Made by a program: the position numbers and the translations under genes
Source of the DNA: a virus
Strand: one strand, 5' to 3'
Virus record (IMG/VR): IMGVR_UViG_3300034013_000240
Location: 1 to 64,000 of that record
DNA length: 64,000 bases
The notes under the pieces: generated by a model
The model's input: only the letters and a program-made list of their open reading frames with translations
Told to the model about the DNA's origin: nothing
The model's database searches: none
Shown here: in pieces, positions 13,681 to 20,776 of the stretch
Layout of the letters: each line of letters starts with the position of its first letter
Numbering within the stretch: position 1 is the stretch's first letter

Positions 13681-13700
13681 ACGGCTAAAAATATAGCCGT
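13681..13700 (+). terminator. Hairpin ACGGCTA/TAGCCGT near end of the 181-aa gene
   Basis: 7-bp stem with a 6-base loop, followed on the plus strand by TTTCGATTATTTTTTTG. A third copy of ACGGCTA lies just upstream (13666). The T-rich side suits a plus-strand terminator; it also sits directly after the stop of the minus-strand 181-aa gene. Confidence 0.45.
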
Positions 13701-13705
13701 TTCGA

Positions 13706-14251
13706 TTATTTTTTTGTTTTTAAGGCTTTTTTTGTTTCGTTTACTGTATTTTCAGCTATTACTAAATTAATCGCCGTATTGTAGTCTATATTCTTTTTTA
13801 TAGCCTTACCTACAATTTTTTGCACCAATTGAGAAAATGAATATTCACTATATAAACCCGATTTTGACAATTTTACATTTTTAATAAGGAGCTTCAATAG
13901 TTCCTCGTTTATAAACTCACCTTTTCTAGTTTGCTTCGTAACAAAATTTATAAAGTTCTTACATTTCTCAATTAAATTGATATTTTCAGCGAGAGAATAA
14001 TTTTTATCATTTAACTCTTCTACATACTTCTTGGTATTTAATAGAACTTTTAAACCGTCTTTTTTAAATTCTAAAATAGAACGTTTCTTTTGTTGACTAA
14101 CTAAGTGAGAAAATTGAGGGTTTAACAATCTTTTTTGCTTTGCCTTTTCTTTTGATAGAATAGCTTTGTTAACTTGTTCGGTTGTTAATTCTACTACATT
14201 AGTAGTCATTTCGATTTGATTTTTTGCGATTTGTTTTTTTGTTGTTGCCAT
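13706..14251 (-). CDS. Lysine-rich hypothetical protein, 181 aa
   Basis: Very rich in Lys and Asn, mostly helical (MATTKKQIAKNQIEMTTNVV, LLKLLIKNVKLSKSGLYSEY, VNETKKALKTKK). No known domain recognised. It is transcribed alone leftwards from the 14.25-15.15 kb control region with its own TATATTTG box, and ends at a hairpin. Position and basic charge are compatible with an early nucleic-acid-binding protein, but that is only a guess. Confidence 0.72.
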   Translation of the reverse strand: MATTKKQIAKNQIEMTTNVVELTTEQVNKAILSKEKAKQKRLLNPQFSHLVSQQKKRSILEFKKDGLKVLLNTKKYVEELNDKNYSLAENINLIEKCKNFINFVTKQTRKGEFINEELLKLLIKNVKLSKSGLYSEYSFSQLVQKIVGKAIKKNIDYNTAINLVIAENTVNETKKALKTKK

Positions 14252-14337
14252 TTTTATATTATTTATATTATTAAGTCAAAAATAACTATATATATTTCCA
14301 TTATATATATTTCCGTTTTTTTGATGGTGTAAACGTA

Positions 14338-14345
14338 CAAATATA
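14338..14345 (-). promoter_or_regulatory. Candidate promoter -7 box (TATATTTG) for the 181-aa gene
   Basis: TATATTTG on the minus strand, ~87 bases upstream of ATG 14251. TTG occurs 11 bases upstream rather than 19. Confidence 0.45.
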
Positions 14346-14533
14346 GTTTTGATTGACAATGCACTTTTTTAAACTTTAACATATTACTAAGAATAATTCA
14401 AAGAAAATCTTAATTTATTGCATTATTATCAATTTATTTGTTAAATTATTGAAGCGATTTTTATGTATATTTTTATTTTTATATATATCAATTTAGCATG
14501 TAATCCAGTATTTGCACTATTTTTAAGGTTTAA

Positions 14534-14550
14534 AAACTATAAAAACACAA
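14534..14550 (+). repeat. Direct repeat AAACTATAAAAACACAA, copy 1
   Basis: Seventeen-base exact repeat with the copy at 14625-14641, in the divergent control region; candidate iteron. Confidence 0.8.
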
Positions 14551-14624
14551 ACTATTTTAATAATGTATTTGTATAAATTGTATTGTATTTATTAAGTTGG
14601 TTAACGCATTGGTATTGAATTTAT

Positions 14625-14641
14625 AAACTATAAAAACACAA
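14625..14641 (+). repeat. Direct repeat AAACTATAAAAACACAA, copy 2
   Basis: Exact second copy, 91 bases after the first, same orientation. Confidence 0.8.
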
Positions 14642-14880
14642 TAGTATAAAAGTGCAAAAGTTTAATTAATTACTTTGTAGTTAGTTTGCGGATGTAACTT
14701 CAACTATAAACCTATTCAAAAAAAATAGTCAACATAAAAATAATTTTATAACCAAAGTACAACCCAACAAAACAAATTTTTTTATCTGAAGACGCATTTT
14801 TAAAAATAGTTGTTTTAAACCTTGAAAAAATAATAGTTATAAAAAGGTAAAATGTTTTTTTGATTTTATCAATTTTTTTA

Positions 14881-14938
14881 GGGTGGAGGGATAAAAGGAT
14901 TGGGTTTCTGTGGGGAGATCTGATCGTAGAATGGGGGG
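14881..14938 (+). other. G-run cluster, possible quadruplex-forming block
   Basis: Five runs of three or more G (14881-83, 14888-90, 14902-04, 14912-15, 14933-38) in an otherwise strongly A/T-rich region. Loops between the first four are 4, 11 and 7 bases, so an intramolecular quadruplex is possible but not of the tight canonical type. Confidence 0.45.
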
Positions 14939-15137
14939 ATAACCCAAAATATCCACATATCTCATATCTTTAAAAATAACTGTAGGGGTAAAGTATGTGT
15001 TTATATTGGTTTTAAAAAAAAAACATACAACATCGGTATCAACCATTCTATAAGATTATCTTTATATGATGAGTGACACCAGTCTTGTAGGTTTTAAAAA
15101 AGAATATATTTATATATACAATATGTAAAATATGTTG

Positions 15138-15145
15138 TATATTTG
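15138..15145 (+). promoter_or_regulatory. Promoter -7 box (TATATTTG) directly before the 303-aa gene
   Basis: TATATTTGC ends only 6 bases before ATG 15151. Given the usual few-base distance to the transcription start, the message would be leaderless or nearly so. Flanked by the imperfect inverted repeat ACAATATG...TATGTTGT. Confidence 0.55.
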
Positions 15146-15150
15146 CACTT

Positions 15151-16062
15151 ATGAAAACAGATGATTTAAAAACCAGTGGTGATTACCTATCTAAGTATAA
15201 ACTCGTATTAAGATGGGATGGTATTGATTTAGACGAGGCAAAGAGAATAGGGAAAGAAGTGATCCATAATGGTGGATTGGTCTCTTATTATGTAGAGGAC
15301 GGATACGATTCTTTCTCAGCACATACATCAACATCTAGGGGAAACTTTTCAAACGCGTTTAGAATAGCTGGGGTTATATCTTTATTGAATCCTGATGTTG
15401 AGGAAAGCATTCTTTTTAAATACATGAATTTATTATGCCTTGAGTTCTTTGATACAAAAGAATTAATGGCTGATAGAGGTATCATACTTGATAACATCAA
15501 TAATGTAAGGGGTGGTCTTTATAGTGTACACCCAGTTAAGAAAAAGTTCTTCTGGGTTAAGCCTTATGACAAAATAGGAAAGAAGGATAGGGAAATTGAA
15601 GGAAAGATATACGATGGAAAATCAAAGGTTGTCATGTCTCACTATAATAAATCAAAAAGAATAGAATCAATACACAACATAGAGCGCGCGATTGACTTAT
15701 TAATAGAGCTTGGAAATGATGATAATACGTTTATAACGATAAAAGATATATCTAAAACTAGTGGTGTTTCTGAATCAACAATAAAAAGACTATACTTTAT
15801 GTTTAAAGAAGATATAGATAGCTACAATCTCTCTATGTTCTCAACATCATCTTACCAGGAGTTTATAAAGGGATGTAATGTAATGAAGATAACTCACGCT
15901 ATCTCATCATTTAAAGAGACGCTAGAAAGTAAGATAACTAAAAGAAGCGTATCTGAAAAGTCCGAATTACACATAAACACGGTTTACAATTTATGGGACG
16001 AAGATAGCGTTCAGGATGCTTTAAATGAATACAACAAGTGGATGAAACTAACTAAAAAATAA
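15151..16062 (+). CDS. Helix-turn-helix regulatory protein, 303 aa
   Basis: First gene of the rightward block. Two HTH-like units are visible in the C-terminal half: FITIKDISKTSGVSESTIKR (~residues 195-214) and ITKRSVSEKSELHINTVYNLW (~268-288, shortened here). The N-terminal ~150 residues are unrecognised (SAHTSTSRGNFSNAFRIAGV). It overlaps no neighbour and the GIY-YIG-like gene follows 3 bases after its stop. The promoter box abuts the start codon, suggesting immediate early expression. A role as regulator of the rightward block, or as replication protein acting at the adjacent control region, is inferred. Confidence 0.72.
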   Translation: MKTDDLKTSGDYLSKYKLVLRWDGIDLDEAKRIGKEVIHNGGLVSYYVEDGYDSFSAHTSTSRGNFSNAFRIAGVISLLNPDVEESILFKYMNLLCLEFFDTKELMADRGIILDNINNVRGGLYSVHPVKKKFFWVKPYDKIGKKDREIEGKIYDGKSKVVMSHYNKSKRIESIHNIERAIDLLIELGNDDNTFITIKDISKTSGVSESTIKRLYFMFKEDIDSYNLSMFSTSSYQEFIKGCNVMKITHAISSFKETLESKITKRSVSEKSELHINTVYNLWDEDSVQDALNEYNKWMKLTKK

Positions 16063-16065
16063 ATA

Positions 16066-16668
16066 ATGGTATATTTTATAACAGACGGAACATTTACAAA
16101 GATAGGTAAGGCTGATGATGTAAATAAAAGATTAAGAGAATTACAAACTGGTAATCCTAAAAAATTATCTGTAAAATTATGTATTGAAGGTGATGAAGTA
16201 GAAGAAAAAAAACTTCATAAAATATTTCACAGGAGAAGAATGGTTGGTGAGTGGTTTATAATAGACTTTGATTATGATAAAGAATTTATACAAGAAATAA
16301 TAGATATTAAATTTTCAAATAAAATAAAACTAAATAATGAATATTTAAAAGACTTTATTCGTGAATTAGTAATAAATAAACAAAAACATTCTATATCAGA
16401 AATATCTAAATTAACAGGAATATCGTATAATACAGTTAAAAAGTATTACAAAGAATATATTAAAGAATTTACTTTAGACGAGTATTACTTTATGATTAAC
16501 AAAAACAATAGCCTTAAAGATGAGAAGCTATCTCTTATGAAAGACGCTATTGATAAACTAAATAATCTTGGTCTTAAAGTAAATAAACTTACAGTTAGCC
16601 AATATAGCGGTGTTTCTAGAAACACAGTAAATAAGAGATGGAAAGAACTAATTAAATATACATCATAA
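16066..16668 (+). CDS. T5orf172/MUG113-type GIY-YIG-like nuclease domain plus HTH repeats, 200 aa
   Basis: Residues 1-70 match the T5orf172/MUG113 branch of the GIY-YIG superfamily: VYFITDGTFTKIGKADDVNK, RLRELQTGNPKKL, EKKLHKIFHRRRMVGEWFII. The Tyr-Ile pair, the KIG block, Arg of the second helix and the Glu-Trp near the end are present. The C-terminal part has two HTH-like units, SISEISKLTGISYNTVKKYY and LTVSQYSGVSRNTVNKRW, related in style to the gene upstream. Such nuclease-HTH proteins in phages are either homing nucleases or regulators; activity cannot be judged. Confidence 0.75.
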   Translation: MVYFITDGTFTKIGKADDVNKRLRELQTGNPKKLSVKLCIEGDEVEEKKLHKIFHRRRMVGEWFIIDFDYDKEFIQEIIDIKFSNKIKLNNEYLKDFIRELVINKQKHSISEISKLTGISYNTVKKYYKEYIKEFTLDEYYFMINKNNSLKDEKLSLMKDAIDKLNNLGLKVNKLTVSQYSGVSRNTVNKRWKELIKYTS

Positions 16669-16673
16669 AAACA

Positions 16674-16916
16674 ATGAAAACACAAATTGAGCAGTACATA
16701 GAAATGAGAAACCAAAGGAGATATAATATCAATTGGTTTTACAACCACTACATTGAAAACTCAAAGCATAAAATTAGTATTCAAGACTTTGAACGCATAT
16801 TTAAAATGTCAAATTTAGATTCTATATTATCTCACTTAGACAACAAGTTTCGTCTTGATGTTCTATCTGATAAAAACGGAGTAGTCGTTAAAGTATTTGA
16901 AAACTCTAATCCTTAG
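16674..16916 (+). CDS. Small hypothetical protein, 80 aa
   Basis: Starts MKTQIEQYIEMRNQRRYNIN. Helical first half, then mixed (NKFRLDVLSDKNGVVVKVFE). It follows the nuclease-HTH gene after 5 bases. No recognised domain. Confidence 0.65.
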   Translation: MKTQIEQYIEMRNQRRYNINWFYNHYIENSKHKISIQDFERIFKMSNLDSILSHLDNKFRLDVLSDKNGVVVKVFENSNP

Positions 16917-17072
16917 ACTTATAATCATTAATCTCCTCTAATTCACACTCAATTATATCGTCAAGATATGATGATAAGCTATTAAATAATTCTATCAGGT
17001 ACAATGAATTATTCGTGTTTTTGTAGTTTTCTAGTAGGTTTTCACTACTTTCTATAAAGTTTTTGCACATAT
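16906..17072 (-). pseudogene. Possible small minus-strand gene broken in a six-A run
   Basis: Leftwards from ATG 17072 the frame reads MCKNFIESSEK and hits a stop after 13 codons. Dropping one A of the six-base run (complement of 17039-17044) joins it to a long open frame, LLENYKNTNNSLYLIELF to a TAG at 16906. Length would be about 54 residues. Either a natural one-base lesion, an assembly error in a homopolymer, or chance. It overlaps the 3' end of the plus-strand 80-aa gene. The region up to 17148 has no other gene. Confidence 0.3.
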
Positions 17073-17110
17073 TCTTAATATTTAGGTGTAAATATATGAA
17101 AAAATATTAT

Positions 17111-17118
17111 ATATTTGC
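17111..17118 (+). promoter_or_regulatory. Promoter -7 box (TATATTTG) for the chaperonin operon
   Basis: TATATTTGC lies 30 bases upstream of the groEL-like ATG (17149). No clear -33 element. Confidence 0.5.
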
Positions 17119-17148
17119 AAAATAATTAAAAAACATTAAAATTGAATT

Positions 17149-18717
17149 ATGATAGAAAAAGACATTTATTTTAAAGAACAAGCAAAACTCAAGCTTGTAA
17201 ATGGAGTGAATATTGTGGCTGATGCCGTAAAAGTTACTCTTGGTGCTGGTGGTAGGAATGTTGTAATTGAGGATGCTAGAGGTCTTCCTCATAGTACTAA
17301 AGATGGTGTTACCGTAGCTAACTCAATAACTTTATCAGATCCAGTAGAAAATCTTGGTGCAAGCATCATTAAGCAAGCATCAAACCAGTCTGCTGACAAT
17401 GCTGGGGATGGCTCAACTACCGTTTGTGTATTAACTCAATCTATTATTAACGAGGCAATCGGAATAATCGACGAAAACACAAATATCACTCAATTCAAGA
17501 AAGGAATGGAGAGTGCTGCAAAAGAAATATCACTACAACTAAAAAGAGATAGTAAAAAGGTTAATGCCTCAGCGCTAAAAAGTGTTGCTCGTATTTCCGC
17601 TAATAACGACTACGAGTTAGGTAATATCATTGCAGAGGCTTATAAAAAAGTTGGTGTTAATGGCGTTGTTACGATGGAGGAAAGTATGTCAAGTGAAACT
17701 TATGTAGATGTTATTGATGGTACAAAAATCAATAAAGGATATGCTAGTCCGTACTTAATAACCAATGTAGAGAAGCAAGAATGCGTATTAGATAATCCAT
17801 TAGTATTGGTTTCTGACCAAGAGATTAAGAATATGGAGGATATTTTAGATGTGGCTGAAGTAGCTATGAGAAATAAAAGAAGCCTCTTGATTATAGCTGA
17901 TGTTGAGACTGGGGTTATGAATGCTTTAAATGTAAATAAAGCCAAAGGTAATATCAAAGTAAATGTTATTCAGCCAGAAGGTATAGGTGTTAAAAGATTT
18001 GAACTTCTTCAAGACTTATGCGTTTTAACAGGTGCTAAACTAGCTTCTGATGAAACTGGGGATGACCTATCAATCTTAGACGCATCGTTTCTTGGTGAAG
18101 CTATAAAGTGCATCTCTACTGACTCTAAGACAGTGTTGATTACGGATCGTTCAAAACACAAGGATAACATCTCCGATGTTGTTAAGACAGTTACTGACTC
18201 GATGAATAACAGTGAGAATAAAATGAATATGTGGCATTACAAAGATAGGCTTAGTCGTTTATGTGGTGGTGTGGCTGTGATTAAAGTAGGGGCTAATAGC
18301 GAGGTTGAAATGAAAGAGAAGAAAGATAGAGTAGATGACGCTATCAAATCAACTAGAGCTGCTTTAGAGGAAGGTATTCTTCCGGGTGGAGGAATTGCAT
18401 TACTTAAACAATATCTTTTAAATGATGCAGAGGGAAGCGCTTTTGAGCTAGGCTATAAATGTGTGTTCAATTCGTTATACTCTCCTTTCCATAACATCTT
18501 AAAAAATGCAGGTGTTAATTCTGGTGATGTTTATAAAAAGTTAATTGACGAGAAAGAGAATTTTGGATTTAACGTAGTAACTGAGGAGTTTGGTGACATG
18601 TATAAAATGGGTGTTATTGATGCTACTAAAGTAGTTAGAAACGCAATTGAAAATGCGGTATCTGTATCGTCTATTTTATTAACAACTGAAGCAACTATAA
18701 CAAATAAAAGAGCATAA
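17149..18717 (+). CDS. groEL: Phage-encoded GroEL-type chaperonin (Hsp60), 522 aa
   Basis: Full-length group I chaperonin. Nucleotide-site residues align with E. coli numbering almost one to one: TLGAGGRNV (30-38; the usual P is A), KDGVTVA with D52, GDGSTT with D87 (86-91). Later come the apical segment RSLLIIADVETGVMNALNVN, the EMKEKKDRVDDAIKSTRAAL block (D398 equivalent) and GILPGGGIALL. The sequence ends ILLTTEATITNKRA and lacks the Gly-Gly-Met tail. At 522 residues it is about 25 shorter than bacterial GroEL. A GroES-like gene follows two bases after the stop. It should fold phage (perhaps capsid or neck) proteins in the cytoplasm; ring number is not predictable here. Confidence 0.95.
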   Translation: MIEKDIYFKEQAKLKLVNGVNIVADAVKVTLGAGGRNVVIEDARGLPHSTKDGVTVANSITLSDPVENLGASIIKQASNQSADNAGDGSTTVCVLTQSIINEAIGIIDENTNITQFKKGMESAAKEISLQLKRDSKKVNASALKSVARISANNDYELGNIIAEAYKKVGVNGVVTMEESMSSETYVDVIDGTKINKGYASPYLITNVEKQECVLDNPLVLVSDQEIKNMEDILDVAEVAMRNKRSLLIIADVETGVMNALNVNKAKGNIKVNVIQPEGIGVKRFELLQDLCVLTGAKLASDETGDDLSILDASFLGEAIKCISTDSKTVLITDRSKHKDNISDVVKTVTDSMNNSENKMNMWHYKDRLSRLCGGVAVIKVGANSEVEMKEKKDRVDDAIKSTRAALEEGILPGGGIALLKQYLLNDAEGSAFELGYKCVFNSLYSPFHNILKNAGVNSGDVYKKLIDEKENFGFNVVTEEFGDMYKMGVIDATKVVRNAIENAVSVSSILLTTEATITNKRA

Positions 18718-18719
18718 TA

Positions 18720-18977
18720 ATGAAAGCACACGGAAGAACAATAGTTTTAAAACCAATTAAAGAAGAGGTTAAAAATAAAATCGGTTTGGTTGTAACAGAA
18801 GCTAACGATAGGGAAATTAGATTTAAGTTAGGTGAAGTTTTTGAGAGTGGTGACTTAGTTAAAGACATCAAGAAAGGAGATAAGCTTTACTATGACAAGC
18901 TAAACTCTAGCGAGATAAGAATAGAAGGTGAGAAATACCTTATAATACAAGAAAACGACGTACGAGTAATCCTTTAA
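18720..18977 (+). CDS. groES: GroES-type co-chaperonin, 85 aa
   Basis: Short relative of GroES (usual ~95 aa). The pattern is GRTIVLKPIKEEVKNKIG for the first strand and mobile loop, GEVFESGDLVKDIKKGDKLYY for the central barrel, and KYLIIQENDVRVIL for the end (GroES: EVLIMSESDILAIV). The mobile loop reads KIGLVVTE, replacing the GroES GGIVL tripeptide region. It directly follows the groEL-like gene, so a matched chaperonin pair is made from one message. Confidence 0.85.
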   Translation: MKAHGRTIVLKPIKEEVKNKIGLVVTEANDREIRFKLGEVFESGDLVKDIKKGDKLYYDKLNSSEIRIEGEKYLIIQENDVRVIL

Positions 18978-18987
18978 ATCAAATAAC

Positions 18988-19218
18988 ATGTTCACATTTA
19001 AAACAAATTCAGTAAAATTAAGTAGCAAAAAAAACGGAATCCTTAGTGTATTTAGTAATACATTAAAAGAATTAAATCAACTAAAAGAAGAGCAAGATAA
19101 TTACAGAGTAAAATTGCAATTAAAGGTTGACGAACTAAAGAATGAGTCTAAAGAAATTGATGCTCAATCGTTAGAGACAAAAAAGATAATCAGTAAAATA
19201 TCTGAGTTCTTAAACTAA
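18988..19218 (+). CDS. Coiled-coil small protein, 76 aa
   Basis: Ten bases after groES. Long alpha-helical region (LKELNQLKEEQDNYRVKLQL, VDELKNESKEIDAQSLETKK) with heptad leucines, so likely a coiled coil. Unknown role; being in the chaperonin operon it could be a chaperonin client adaptor, but this is only suggested by position. A bidirectional terminator follows. Confidence 0.7.
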   Translation: MFTFKTNSVKLSSKKNGILSVFSNTLKELNQLKEEQDNYRVKLQLKVDELKNESKEIDAQSLETKKIISKISEFLN

Positions 19219-19221
19219 AAT

Positions 19222-19260
19222 AAAAAAGGGAGTGTAGAAATTAATCTACCTCCCTTTTTT
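19222..19260. terminator. Bidirectional intrinsic terminator between convergent genes
   Basis: AAAAAAGGGAG-(T)-GTAGA, loop AATTAA, TCTACCTCCC then TTTTTT. One bulged base. It serves the chaperonin operon on the plus strand and overlaps the end of the minus-strand 182-aa gene. Confidence 0.85.
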
Positions 19261-19789
19261 CTTTATCTTCAAGTCTTTTCTCGTTCATCTTCTTGATAAG
19301 CTTTGCATACATTTTATCAGAGAATGATGCTGATGTACTAAATAATGGATTCTGAGCTACTCTTGTTGGAACTGGCTCTCCTTCTAAGTGCTTGTAGAAC
19401 TTACTACAAGCCATCTTGTATTTTTGAGTTAAAACATATAAAGACTTATATCCTCTCTCATCCTTCCATGATTTTATTATTTCTTTGTCTTTTAGTCTTT
19501 TTATCCAATCAAATGAAGTAAAACCAAGAGTACAAGAATAAGCATCAAACGTATCTCTATCAAACACAACTTCATCATATAGAAATAATACCATTTCCAA
19601 TTCAGACAAACTAAGCTCGTATTTTTTTTGTATATATTTCCTAACTACTCTAAAGTATTTTAGATAGGTACTAGCCTTGCTTTTAAAATAATAAGTAGGA
19701 GTGACCCCCAAGTCTTTTTTCTTCTCTTGAACTTTAAATCTCCTCTCACCTTTTCGGTGCATCTTTCTGTATTTTAGCTTCCTAGCCAT
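19241..19789 (-). CDS. Lone minus-strand winged-helix-like regulator, 182 aa
   Basis: The only convincing minus-strand gene inside the 41-kb plus block. It begins with a very basic tail (MARKLKYRKMHRKGERRFKV), then a helical segment LSELEMVLFLYDEVVFDRDT, a helix-turn-helix-like piece TSFDWIKRLKDKEIIKSW followed by a beta wing (KSLYVLTQKYKMACS), similar to MarR-like winged helices. Its promoter is divergent from, and overlaps, that of the late genes starting at 19860, a layout typical of an autoregulating switch for late genes. The regulator assignment is inference. Confidence 0.65.
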   Translation of the reverse strand: MARKLKYRKMHRKGERRFKVQEKKKDLGVTPTYYFKSKASTYLKYFRVVRKYIQKKYELSLSELEMVLFLYDEVVFDRDTFDAYSCTLGFTSFDWIKRLKDKEIIKSWKDERGYKSLYVLTQKYKMACSKFYKHLEGEPVPTRVAQNPLFSTSASFSDKMYAKLIKKMNEKRLEDKEKREVD

Positions 19790-19812
19790 GTCTATTGTAT
19801 TAAATTAAGATG

Positions 19813-19820
19813 CAAATGTA
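19813..19820 (-). promoter_or_regulatory. Promoter -7 box (TACATTTG) of the 182-aa gene
   Basis: TACATTTGC on the minus strand, 23 bases upstream of ATG 19789; it lies back to back with the plus-strand box at 19836, only 15 bases away. Confidence 0.5.
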
Positions 19821-19835
19821 AAACAAAAAAATATG

Positions 19836-19843
19836 TAACTTTG
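19836..19843 (+). promoter_or_regulatory. Promoter -7 box (TAACTTTG) for the 19.86 kb late run
   Basis: TAACTTTGC ends 16 bases before ATG 19860. Divergent from the promoter at 19813-19820. Confidence 0.5.
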
Positions 19844-19859
19844 CAGAAATTTAGTCGTT

Positions 19860-20126
19860 ATGGTTGATAAAAAAGAAATGAAATGCAATTCTCCAAAGAG
19901 AACTCCTGGACATCCTAAGAAATCTCACATAGTTAAGGCTTGTTTTGATGGGAAGGAAAAAATCATTCGATTTGGAGAGCAAGGAGCTTCTACGGCAGGC
20001 AAACCTAAAGCTGGTGAGAGTGATAGAATGAAAGCAAAGAGAGCGTCTTTTAAGGCTAGACACGGAAAGAATATCGCTAAAGGGAAGTCAAGTGCTGCAT
20101 TTTGGTCAGATAAAATTAAGTGGTAA
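19860..20126 (+). CDS. DUF6321-like conserved phage protein, 88 aa
   Basis: Very basic protein with the recurrent phage string CNSPKRTPGHPKKSHIVKAC, then KIIRFGEQGASTAGKPKAG and ARHGKNIAKGKSSAAFWSDK. I recall this as a domain of unknown function widespread in podoviruses and myoviruses near structural genes. The basic composition and its place at the head of the late block fit a virion or DNA-associated protein, but no function has been shown to my knowledge. Confidence 0.75.
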   Translation: MVDKKEMKCNSPKRTPGHPKKSHIVKACFDGKEKIIRFGEQGASTAGKPKAGESDRMKAKRASFKARHGKNIAKGKSSAAFWSDKIKW

Positions 20127-20130
20127 AGTT

Positions 20131-20304
20131 ATGAAAAGTAAAGGGTTAGGAGATACGATAGAAAAACTCACTAAGTTTACAGGTGTAAAACCATTAATGA
20201 CTAAAATAAATAATGGTAAGGAATGTTTACCTTGTCAACATAGAAAAAAAATATTAAACAACCCAGAGCTTTTATTTAATAAATTGCTCTATAAACAAAA
20301 ATAA
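20131..20304 (+). CDS. Small conserved phage protein with Cys pair, 57 aa
   Basis: Start set at ATG 20131 (MKSKGLGDTIEKLTKFTGVK), 4 bases after the upstream gene; the frame is open from 20092 but that would overlap. The pattern GLGDTIEKLTKFTG followed by CLPCQHRKKILN recurs in many phages of Bacteroidota and marine hosts. The two-Cys motif might bind a metal with a partner. Function unknown. Confidence 0.7.
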   Translation: MKSKGLGDTIEKLTKFTGVKPLMTKINNGKECLPCQHRKKILNNPELLFNKLLYKQK

Positions 20305-20306
20305 TT

Positions 20307-20462
20307 ATGGCTATTAAGAAAAAAATTACAGAGAAAGCTACTGGTGAGAAATACGCGTCAAAGAAAGCGATGATGAAACACGAGAAGTCTGAGGGAAAAA
20401 AAGTTCAAAGCAAAGAGCAAGCAGCTTTTTTAAAAATGATTGCATCTAAAAAGAAAAAATAA
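20307..20462 (+). CDS. Small lysine-rich protein, 51 aa
   Basis: ATG 20307, TAA ending 20462. MAIKKKITEKATGEKYASKK, then AMMKHEKSEGKKVQSKEQAA and a KKKK end. Nearly a quarter lysine. Stop and next start overlap (TAATG), so translation is coupled to the HNH-like gene. Likely nucleic-acid-binding or virion-internal; unproven. Confidence 0.68.
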   Translation: MAIKKKITEKATGEKYASKKAMMKHEKSEGKKVQSKEQAAFLKMIASKKKK

Positions 20463-20767
20463 TGGGAGAACTAGGTAGAACCGCTAAGTACTACAGAGAA
20501 AATCCAGAGGCTAGAAAGAAACACCAAATCACCTCTAAAAAATGGAATCAATCTGAGGACGGAAAAGCTTATAAGAAAAATAAGAATGCTACCCCTAGTG
20601 AAAAAGCAAAACAAAAAGCTAGAGTAGAGGCTAGATCTAAATTTAAAAACATTCCTGATGGATACGTTGTTGACCACAAAAAGCCATTAGCTAAAGGAGG
20701 GAGCAATCATAAGTCTAACCTTAGAGTTGTTTCAGCTAAAGTAAATAATACTAAAAACAAAAAATAA
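20462..20767 (+). CDS. Small HNH-type nuclease, 101 aa
   Basis: The C-terminal third shows VVDHKKPLAKGGSNHKSNLR followed by VVSAKVNN, the H...N...(H/N) core of small HNH enzymes, lacking the usual Cys zinc knuckles. The N-terminal part is Lys/Arg-rich helical (YYRENPEARKKHQITSKKW). Small HNH proteins close to packaging genes can act with the terminase, but this one is 9 kb from it. Alternative: a homing remnant. Confidence 0.72.
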   Translation: MGELGRTAKYYRENPEARKKHQITSKKWNQSEDGKAYKKNKNATPSEKAKQKARVEARSKFKNIPDGYVVDHKKPLAKGGSNHKSNLRVVSAKVNNTKNKK

Positions 20768-20776
20768 AAAAAAATT

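Larger units (their letters stand above)
14252..15150. other. Divergent non-coding control region, candidate origin
   Basis: About 900 bases between leftward and rightward genes. It holds tandem TATATATATTTCC units (near 14285-14313), two copies of the 17-mer AAACTATAAAAACACAA (14534-14550 and 14625-14641), a long A/T-only region, and then a block with five G-runs of three to six (14881-14938). Such an AT-rich tract with iterons beside a G-rich block, at the point where transcription diverges, is what a phage replication origin often looks like, but no experimental or database support is available here. A 69-codon minus-strand frame inside (14837-15046) is not convincing. Confidence 0.5.

Noticed and set aside
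14837-15046. 69-codon minus-strand frame in the divergent region
   Set aside because: Its composition follows the G-run block, there is no promoter box or coupled neighbour, and the product has no recognisable feature. Treated as non-coding.
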